Source: Lentibacter algarum (GTDB taxonomy: Bacteria; Pseudomonadota; Alphaproteobacteria; Rhodobacterales; Rhodobacteraceae). From it: 64,000 bases of DNA. Position numbers and translations under genes: made by a program. Within the stretch, counting starts at the first letter, position 1. Each line of letters begins with the position of its first letter. The notes beneath the pieces are model-generated. The model saw only the letters and a program-made list of their open reading frames with translations. It did no database searches and had not been told where the DNA came from. The stretch covers positions 186,001 through 250,000 of the forward strand of contig NZ_JAHKQI010000009.1 of NCBI RefSeq assembly GCF_018860975.1, read 5' to 3'. Below, in pieces: positions 57,943-64,000 of this stretch.

Positions 57943-59013
57943 ATGACAGACATCATCGTCATTGGCGGCGGCATTGCGGGCACATCTGTTGCCGCGCGTC
58001 TGGCGCCGCACGCAAGTGTCACATTGCTTGAGGCAGAAAACGTCTTGGCCTATCACGCCTCCGGCCGATCGGCGGCGCTGTATGAGAGCAATTATGGTTT
58101 GGACACCACAGTTGCTTTGAGCAAAGCAAGTGCTGACTACTTTCACCAATCGGGGCTGCTTAGTGACCGCGGACTGCTGATCGCGGCACGGGCCAACGAG
58201 CGTGAGCAGTTTGAGGCTGACACTGCGATGCTGAAGCTCGAGTTGATCAGCCCAGCCGATGCGCTGGCAATGATCCCTATCTTGGATGGCGCGCAGGTTG
58301 CCCATGCCTCTCATCACGCCGGAGCATGGGACATCGACACAGACCGCATGGTGCAGGATTTTGCCCGCGAGCTGCGCACACATGGCGGCCGTCTACAGAC
58401 CAAATCGCGGGTGGTTTCGATCACCGGCGGCGCGGGGGCTTGGGCGGTGCACACCGAGGCTGCCACCTATGAGGCTGCGATCATTGTCAACGCCGCTGGC
58501 GCGTGGGTTGACGAGCTTGCAAAGCTCGCGGGCGTCACACCGCTTGGCTTCACCCCGCTGCGCCGTTCGATGGTGCGCATCCCTGCGCCCGGAGGGCATG
58601 ATGTCAGCAAATGGCCGATGTTCTTTGGAGTTGGCGAAAGCTGGTATGCCAAGCCCGATGCAGGCTCGCTTATCGTCTCTCCGGCCGAAGAACACCCGAT
58701 GCCGCCGATGGATGCCTGGGCTGATGACATGGTCCTTGCCGAGGGCCTCGCTCGCTATGAGGCCTTGGTCACCGAGCCTGTCACGCGGATTGAAGCGAAC
58801 TGGGCAGGCCTGCGCACGTTCTCTCCCGACAGGCATCTGACGGTCGGGTTTGACGTGCACACCGACGGCTTTTTTTGGCATGCAGGGCAAGGCGGCTACG
58901 GCTTTCAAACTGCGCCTGCTGCCAGCCAGCTTGCCGCTGATCTAATCCTTGGTCGTGCGCCTGAAATGGATGCTGGCACTGTCAGCGCCCTTAGCCCTGA
59001 AAGGTTTGCATAG
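57943..59013 (+). CDS. FAD-dependent glycine/D-amino-acid oxidase-family protein
   Basis: The 356-residue DAO-family enzyme has the FAD-binding start IIVIGGGIAGTSVAARLAP, the ribose-binding Glu (LLEAEN), and ASGRSAALYESNYG. The C-terminal part FFWHAGQGGYGFQTAPAASQ includes the flavin loop common to glycine/sarcosine and D-amino-acid dehydrogenases. It probably oxidises a small amine or amino acid in the cytoplasm; the substrate is not known. It starts at ATG 57943 after GAGGGCAG. It runs into the DUF938 gene by a one-base overlap. Confidence 0.9.
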   Translation: MTDIIVIGGGIAGTSVAARLAPHASVTLLEAENVLAYHASGRSAALYESNYGLDTTVALSKASADYFHQSGLLSDRGLLIAARANEREQFEADTAMLKLELISPADALAMIPILDGAQVAHASHHAGAWDIDTDRMVQDFARELRTHGGRLQTKSRVVSITGGAGAWAVHTEAATYEAAIIVNAAGAWVDELAKLAGVTPLGFTPLRRSMVRIPAPGGHDVSKWPMFFGVGESWYAKPDAGSLIVSPAEEHPMPPMDAWADDMVLAEGLARYEALVTEPVTRIEANWAGLRTFSPDRHLTVGFDVHTDGFFWHAGQGGYGFQTAPAASQLAADLILGRAPEMDAGTVSALSPERFA

Positions 59014-59666
59014 TGTCAAAGCCGCGTGATCTTTCTGCTGTTGCCAGCTTCGCTCAGCCTGCCGAGGGCGCGCAGTTGTATGCCCCTTCAGCAGCCAAAA
59101 ATGTCGAGGCGATAAGCGAGGTTCTTTGCGCCCATGCGCCCGATAGCGGCGCAGCACTTGAGATTGCCTCAGGCACTGGCCAGCATGTCGCAACCCTCGC
59201 CATGCGCATTCCGCAATTGCACTGGCAACCCACCGAGCTTGATCCTGTGCGCCGTGCGAGCATCGACGCCTATGCGACTGATATCAACAACATCGCCCCA
59301 GCGGTTGAGCTGAACGCAACGGCTGTTGGTTGGCACACAAAGCACCAAGGCCAAGCGCTGATCACCCTTGCCAACCTGCTGCATCTGATCTCGGAGCCAG
59401 AAGCGCGCACATTGATTGCCGAGGCTGGACAAGCCCTCGCGCCGCAGGGTGTTTTGCACCTTTACGGCCCGTTTCTGCGTGATGGCGAAACAACCTCGGA
59501 GGGCGACACGAGCTTTCACGCCAAGCTTCAGGCCGAAGACCCTGAAGTAGGCTACAAAGACGACTGGGACATCATCGAATGGATCCAAGCCAGCGGTATG
59601 GACCTTGTCGAAGTGATCGAAATGCCAGCTAACAACATGTCATTTGTTGCGCGCCGCGTTTTCTAG
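59013..59666 (+). CDS. DUF938 SAM-dependent methyltransferase
   Basis: The 217-residue protein begins with GTG (59013) sharing its G with the previous TAG. It has the SAM motif ALEIASGTGQHVATLAMRI and the DUF938 signatures SAAKNVEAISEVLCAHAPDS, NLLHLISEPEARTLIAEAG and LYGPFLRDGETTSEGDTSFH. Such proteins are small class I methyltransferases of unknown substrate. Coupling to the amine oxidase suggests a shared pathway, which is inference only. Confidence 0.92.
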   Translation: MSKPRDLSAVASFAQPAEGAQLYAPSAAKNVEAISEVLCAHAPDSGAALEIASGTGQHVATLAMRIPQLHWQPTELDPVRRASIDAYATDINNIAPAVELNATAVGWHTKHQGQALITLANLLHLISEPEARTLIAEAGQALAPQGVLHLYGPFLRDGETTSEGDTSFHAKLQAEDPEVGYKDDWDIIEWIQASGMDLVEVIEMPANNMSFVARRVF

Positions 59667-59767
59667 GGCCGATAGGCGGAAACCCCCTAGCGCTGCGACA
59701 AGCCTGTTGACGTGGCCGCCCCAACCCGTGACTTTAGACCTCATACATTTCACGTCAGGTTGGTCAT

Positions 59768-60505
59768 ATGTTGCGCGTTTTTGCTCTCTTTCTTGTTCTT
59801 GCTACTCCGGCGCTCGCCGGGCCACGCTTTAAGGACAGTGATCCTGTCGCTTTTGCCGGACGACACCCGCATAAATACGCAGTTCACGGCATCGACGCCG
59901 CGCGCTTTCAGGAAAGTATCGACTGGCGGCGTGCTCGCAAGGCAGGTGTCAGCTTTGCTTTTGTGAAGGCCACTGAAGGCGGCGACTTGCTTGATCCGAT
60001 GTTCAAGTCCCATTGGCGTGGGGCGCGCAAAGCCGGCGTGCCTGTTGGGGCGTATCACTTCTACTATTTCTGCACGCCCGCCCGGGTTCAGGCGCGCTGG
60101 TTCATCCGCAATGTACCCAAAGCCAAAGGCGCACTGCCACCGGTGCTTGATATGGAGTGGAACCCCTTCTCACCCACCTGCAAACTGCGCCCGCCCGCTG
60201 CCACTGTGCGCAAAGATATGCAAATTTTTCTGCGTTTGATCGAGAAGCACTATGGTCAGCGCCCGGTGATTTACACCACCCCGAAGTTCTTCAAAGAGAA
60301 CGACCTTGGCCGCATGAAAGGCGAGGAGTTCTGGCTGCGATCAACGGCCAAAACCCTCAAACAGGCCTACCCCGGCCAAGACTGGCATTTCTGGCAATAC
60401 ACCAGCACCGGGCTGATAGAGGGCATCGAAGGCGAGGTTGATATCAACCTCTTTCACGGCAATCGCAAGGCTTGGAACCGCTGGCTCAAGGCCCGTGCGC
60501 GCTAG
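59768..60505 (+). CDS. Glycoside hydrolase family 25 (lysozyme-like) exported protein
   Basis: The 245-residue protein has a signal peptide (MLRVFALFLVLATPALAGPR, cleaved near 18) and the GH25 barrel. HGIDAARFQESIDW holds the catalytic Asp at residue 43, then GVSFAFVKATEGGDLLDPMF, YHFYYFCTPARVQARWF and VLDMEWNP (Asp128/Glu130). GH25 enzymes cut peptidoglycan between N-acetylmuramic acid and N-acetylglucosamine. A role in cell-wall remodelling or competition is likely. The stop overlaps the convergent DUF6636 gene by 4 bp. Confidence 0.93.
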   Translation: MLRVFALFLVLATPALAGPRFKDSDPVAFAGRHPHKYAVHGIDAARFQESIDWRRARKAGVSFAFVKATEGGDLLDPMFKSHWRGARKAGVPVGAYHFYYFCTPARVQARWFIRNVPKAKGALPPVLDMEWNPFSPTCKLRPPAATVRKDMQIFLRLIEKHYGQRPVIYTTPKFFKENDLGRMKGEEFWLRSTAKTLKQAYPGQDWHFWQYTSTGLIEGIEGEVDINLFHGNRKAWNRWLKARAR

Positions 60506-60963
60506 TTGAACTTGAGCTTTGCGCGGCGGATATGAAAGCCGTTGCCTGTGCTGTTTGAACAGCGCACGCCGTCTTTTGCCATGCTACAGTTGAAACCCGA
60601 AACGTTCCAACTAGAGCCATAGCCGAGCTTTGGCAAAGGCAGCGGCCAGAACACATCACCATGGCAGACCCAACGCGCATTGCCGCGGCCTGCATAGGGC
60701 AAAAGCACGATGCGGGTTTGGTCTAGATCGCAGGTCAGGTCATCATCGCCGAAGTCGAGAGGCGGCGACCATTGCACCTCCCAAACAAGGCAAGCCAGCC
60801 GGCGCTGTGACTCGGGCAGAAGCGCGTCAGTGTCCCAGTCGCGATCAATCGTGTAGCAAAGTATGTTGCCACTTGGCGCTTTGAAACCTGTGCTTTCGGC
60901 CGAAGCCCATGTGCCAATGACCGCGAGGGCCAAGCCGAGTATTAGTCTGAGTGACCTACCCAT
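60502..60963 (-). CDS. Exported DUF6636-like protein
   Basis: The 153-residue protein has a Sec signal (LRLILGLALAVIGTWASA, cleaved near ASA-E) and TGFKAPSGNILCYTIDRDWD, ARWVCHGDVFWPLPLPKLGYG and GFNCSMAKDGVRCSNSTGNGF. This matches the beta-rich, Cys-containing family I know as DUF6636, whose function is unknown. Six Cys suggest disulfides in the periplasm. It starts within the last bases of the dimethylglycine-dehydrogenase-like gene (8-bp overlap), which suggests co-transcription. Confidence 0.75.
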   Translation of the reverse strand: MGRSLRLILGLALAVIGTWASAESTGFKAPSGNILCYTIDRDWDTDALLPESQRRLACLVWEVQWSPPLDFGDDDLTCDLDQTRIVLLPYAGRGNARWVCHGDVFWPLPLPKLGYGSSWNVSGFNCSMAKDGVRCSNSTGNGFHIRRAKLKFN

Positions 60964-63460
60964 CTTGGCGGATCGTCGCGTTCTTCGGGTCGTAGGGGCT
61001 GTCGCATGTCACCACAGCATCCCACAGTTTGTCCTGCATTTTGACTTGCAGCTTGGTGCCTTCGACGGCCAACTCGGGCGTCACGTAACCCATGCCGATC
61101 GACTGTCCGAAAGCGACTGAATAGCCGCCGGATGTGAGGCGCCCTACGCGGGTTCCCTCGGGTGTATAGAGCACTTCGCGGCCCCACGGGTCGGCGTCGC
61201 TTGGCCCGTCGATGAGCAGCGTGCAGGCCTTGGAGCGGATGCCCTTGGCGAGCATCGCCTCTTTGCCGTGAAAGTCTTTTTCCAAGTCGATGAACCTTGG
61301 CAAGTCGGCCTCGGCAGGCGTTGCGTCGCGGCCAAGCTCGTTGCCAAAGGCGCGGTAGCTTTTTTCTTGGCGCAACCAGTTTTGCGCCCTTGCACCGACA
61401 AGCTTCATGCCGTGTTTCTCTCCGGCCTTCTCAAGCAGATCAAACAGGTAGTTCTGCATCTCCATCGGATGGTGCAACTCCCAACCAAGCTCGCCGGTGT
61501 AGGCCACGCGGATGGCGTTGACGGGGCACATGCCGAGCTCGATCTTGCGAGCGGTGAGCCAAGGGAAGCGCTTGTTTGACAGGGCTGTCTCGGGGTCAGC
61601 GTCAACGATCACCTCTTTCAAGACATCACGCGACTTTGGGCCAGCGATGGCGAAAACGCCCCATTGGGTGGTGACATCCTGGATCTCGATATAGCCGAAC
61701 TCGTCCATCTTGTCTTCCGCAGCCTTGCGCAGGAAGTCGGCATCGTATTCTGTCCAAGCGCCTGCGGAGACGAGGTAGTAGTTGTTCTCGCCGTTGCGCA
61801 CGATGGTGTATTCCGTGCGCGTCGTGCCATGCGACGTGAGCGCGTAAGTCAGGTTGATGCGGCCCACGCGCGGGAGTTTGTTGCAGGTGAACCAGTCCAA
61901 GAACTGCGTGGCTCCGGGGCCTTTGACGACGTGTTTGCTAAAGGCAGTCGCGTCGATCAGGCCAACACCTTCGCGGATGGCTTTTGCCTCATCAACCGCG
62001 TGCTGCCACCAGCCGCCACGGCGGAAAGAGCGCGCGTCGTGGTCAAAGCTTTCGGGCGCATCCAGCGGGCCGAAGTAGTTAGGGCGTTCCCAGCCGTTGA
62101 CCCAGCCAAACTGTGCGCCGCGGGCTTTTTGACGGTCAAACGCGGGGGCTGTGCGCAAGGGGCGCGCGGCGGGGCGCTCTTCGTCGGGGTGGTGCAAAAC
62201 ATAGACGTGATCATAGCACTCTTCGTTCTTGCGTGCGGCGAACTCGGTTGTCAGCCAATTTGAGGAATAGCGTTTGGGGTCAAGGCTCGCCATGTCGATC
62301 TCGGCCTCGCCATCGACCATCATCTGCGCGAGGTAATAGCCCGTGCCGCCTGCTGCGGTAATGCCAAAGCTGAAGCCCTCGGCGAGCCACATATTGCGCA
62401 AGCCGGGTGCCGGGCCAACGAGCGGGTTGCCGTCGGGTGTGTAGCAGATCGGGCCGTTGAAGTCGTCTTTGAGGCCGCTCTCGGCGCAGGATGGCACCCG
62501 CTCTGTCATTGCCATATATTGCTCGGCGATGCGGTCAAGATCGAGCGGGAAGAGATCGGCGCGGAAGCTGTCGGGGACGCCATGCTCGAAACGGGCTGGC
62601 GCGTCTTTCTCATAAATGCCGAGAATCCAGCCGCCGCGCTCTTCACGAGCGTAAGACTGGCTGTCAGCGTCACGCACAACGGGGTGCTCGGGGTTAGTCT
62701 TACGCCATTCTACAAGCTCTGGGTCTTGGTCCATGACAATAAATGTGTGCTCGACAGGGATTGCGGGCATCTTGATACCCAGCATCTTGGCGGTGCGCTG
62801 CGCGTGGTTGCCTGATGCTGTCACAACATGTTCGGCGGTGATCACGACTTGCTCGTCAGAGGGCACAAGGTTGCCGCCCTTTTCGACCATCTTGGTGCAA
62901 GTCACTTCCCAGTGCGTGCCTGTCCAATTGAAGGCATCGGCCTGCCATTTGCGCTCGATCATCACTCCGCGTTGACGCGCGCCTTTGGCCATCGCCATCG
63001 TCACATCGGCGGGGTTAATGTAGCCGTCGGTGTTGTGGTAGATCGCGCCTTTAAGGTCATCGGTTCTGATCAGCGGCCAGCGGGTTTTGATCTCGTCAGG
63101 CGTAAGCCATTCATAAGGCACGCCGCAGGTTTCGGCTGTCGAGGCGTAGAGCTTATACTCGTCCATACGCTCGTCAGTTTGAGCCATGCGCAGGTTGCCA
63201 ACCACAGCAAAACCGGCGTTCAGGCCTGTCTCTTCTTCCAAAGACTTGTAGAAATCGACCGAGTATTTGTGAATATGCGTCGTCGCGTAGGACATGTTGA
63301 ACAGCGGCAAGAGGCCAGCCGCGTGCCATGTGCTGCCAGAGGTCAGCTCGTCGCGCTCGATGAGCATAACATCATCCCAGCCCGCCTTTGCGAGGTGATA
63401 GGCGATCGAGGTGCCAACCGCGCCGCCGCCAACAACGAGTGCTTTAACTTGAGTTTTCAT
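60956..63460 (-). CDS. Dimethylglycine/sarcosine-dehydrogenase-like FAD protein with aminomethyltransferase domain
   Basis: The 834-residue protein has an N-terminal FAD domain (VGGGAVGTSIAYHLAKAGW) with GSTWHAAGL, where His46 aligns with the residue that binds FAD covalently in dimethylglycine and sarcosine dehydrogenases. The substrate half follows (GYINPADVTMAMAKG and TAAGGTGYYLAQMMVDGEAE). The C-terminal half (about 430-834) is a GcvT-type tetrahydrofolate domain (LINLTYALTSHGTTRTEYTI-like: RINLTYALTSHGTTRTEY, then MGYVTPELAVEG). Such enzymes demethylate methylated amines to give methylene-THF, common in betaine- or choline-using Roseobacters. Which substrate is used is not known. Confidence 0.92.
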   Translation of the reverse strand: MKTQVKALVVGGGAVGTSIAYHLAKAGWDDVMLIERDELTSGSTWHAAGLLPLFNMSYATTHIHKYSVDFYKSLEEETGLNAGFAVVGNLRMAQTDERMDEYKLYASTAETCGVPYEWLTPDEIKTRWPLIRTDDLKGAIYHNTDGYINPADVTMAMAKGARQRGVMIERKWQADAFNWTGTHWEVTCTKMVEKGGNLVPSDEQVVITAEHVVTASGNHAQRTAKMLGIKMPAIPVEHTFIVMDQDPELVEWRKTNPEHPVVRDADSQSYAREERGGWILGIYEKDAPARFEHGVPDSFRADLFPLDLDRIAEQYMAMTERVPSCAESGLKDDFNGPICYTPDGNPLVGPAPGLRNMWLAEGFSFGITAAGGTGYYLAQMMVDGEAEIDMASLDPKRYSSNWLTTEFAARKNEECYDHVYVLHHPDEERPAARPLRTAPAFDRQKARGAQFGWVNGWERPNYFGPLDAPESFDHDARSFRRGGWWQHAVDEAKAIREGVGLIDATAFSKHVVKGPGATQFLDWFTCNKLPRVGRINLTYALTSHGTTRTEYTIVRNGENNYYLVSAGAWTEYDADFLRKAAEDKMDEFGYIEIQDVTTQWGVFAIAGPKSRDVLKEVIVDADPETALSNKRFPWLTARKIELGMCPVNAIRVAYTGELGWELHHPMEMQNYLFDLLEKAGEKHGMKLVGARAQNWLRQEKSYRAFGNELGRDATPAEADLPRFIDLEKDFHGKEAMLAKGIRSKACTLLIDGPSDADPWGREVLYTPEGTRVGRLTSGGYSVAFGQSIGMGYVTPELAVEGTKLQVKMQDKLWDAVVTCDSPYDPKNATIRQDG

Positions 63461-63584
63461 GCGCCGACTCCCTAGGCATATCTTTGCATATGATATGACC
63501 TATCGCGCCGCCAACACACTGTAAGCGCACGACCAGTTTGGGAGAAAAGCGACTTCAAGCGTTTCGACACAAGCCTATTGCGGG

Positions 63585-63980
63585 TTAATCACCGACACGG
63601 ATGCGCCTGAACGATGAACTCATTTTCTTGCGGCTGCTGCCGTTCTGGGGAAGTTTCCGAGCTGATTTGTTGCTGCTTGAAAGATGCGACCAGACTTCGG
63701 GGATCACTTCATCAACTTCGCGCTTACGCTCGGCTTGTATCTGCGCTTGGGTTTTGATGCGGCCAGTCCTGTTGTATTGCTTTTCACGCGCAGCGAACTG
63801 CTCTTCTTCGGCATTCGGGCTTTTCAGTTCTTTGAGGCGAAATTTGACATTTTTCTGATATTTTTCAATGCCATAGCTGAGAACAGTGTGCTCGGCCGCT
63901 GTGGCTTGCACATAGTAGTCGGCGCCCGCAAGGGTGAAGCTCGCGATTGCCAGAAATGATAGCTGTACTGTTCTCGACAT
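63585..63980 (-). CDS. Exported or membrane-anchored basic coiled-coil-like protein, unknown function
   Basis: The 131-residue protein begins with a hydrophobic segment (QLSFLAIASFTLAGA, about 6-20) that is either a signal peptide or an anchor. It continues with a Lys/Glu-rich helix (KYQKNVKFRLKELKSPNAEE) and a basic, Ser-rich tail (SHLSSSNKSARKLPQNGSSR). I do not recognise a family. The gene is at the end of the window and the neighbours upstream are not visible. Confidence 0.6.
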   Translation of the reverse strand: MSRTVQLSFLAIASFTLAGADYYVQATAAEHTVLSYGIEKYQKNVKFRLKELKSPNAEEEQFAAREKQYNRTGRIKTQAQIQAERKREVDEVIPEVWSHLSSSNKSARKLPQNGSSRKKMSSSFRRIRVGD

Positions 63981-64000
63981 AGGACCAACCTCTTCGTAAC

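Overview
The window is a chromosomal segment of an alphaproteobacterium, almost certainly a marine Rhodobacteraceae of the Roseobacter group. Four things point there: the rRNA operon layout 16S-tRNA-Ile-tRNA-Ala-23S-5S-tRNA-fMet, a short HisG with HisZ next to HisS, class II ribonucleotide reductase as an NrdJ-type single chain, and DUF1489, DUF938 and DinB-with-zinc-ribbon proteins typical of this family. No species is claimed.

Layout. 1-3.0 kb: the tail of a ketosteroid-dehydrogenase-like flavoprotein, an EamA exporter and an IclR regulator, probably a small catabolic cluster. 3.1-3.8 kb: a dead IS6-family element abutting the rRNA terminator. 3.8-9.76 kb: a complete minus-strand rRNA operon with promoter, boxA-like leader site and long processing stems. 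9.8-10.15 kb: a gene-free stretch with DnaA-box-like sequences and 12 GANTC sites in 216 bp. 10.1-14.4 kb: msrQ and msrP split by an opposite-strand gene, an FMN-binding glutamate-synthase-like protein with a Ser-His tail, and a DUF302 protein. 14.6-22.6 kb: two secreted RTX proteins, clpB under a good heat-shock promoter, a methyltransferase-like membrane protein and pyrF. 22.6-27.4 kb: NfeD/SPFH pair, dinB, a small membrane protein, a 464-bp gap with 12-bp tandem repeats, and an MscS channel. 27.5-35.6 kb: leuC-leuD and, 4 kb on, leuB, with a membrane protein, an exported phosphatase-like protein, an SDR and a LysR regulator between. 35.6-41.1 kb: an accessory region with decayed oxidoreductase genes, an MFS exporter/LysR divergent pair, RidA, a small membrane protein and an NAD(P)H oxidoreductase/LysR divergent pair. 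41.3-53 kb: housekeeping genes nrdJ, DUF1489, hisGZS, slyX, a lipoprotein and dnaE. 53.2-57.9 kb: a complete BMP-type nucleoside-like ABC importer. 57.9-64 kb: amine/amino-acid flavoenzymes, a DUF938 methyltransferase, a GH25 lysozyme and small exported proteins.

Most genes are ordinary for the lineage. The signals that the genes do not explain are mainly non-coding. They are the GANTC/DnaA-box cluster upstream of the rRNA operon, a triplet of abutting 12-bp repeats present at two distant intergenic loci (about 25.9 kb and 44.2 kb), and hexanucleotide repeats that give one protein a Ser-His tail and another a Thr-Lys head. A protein with a Tat-like signal and a helix-turn-helix-like segment, whose 3' end runs antisense into hisG, also stands out. 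No CRISPR array, phage, toxin-antitoxin or defence system was seen.
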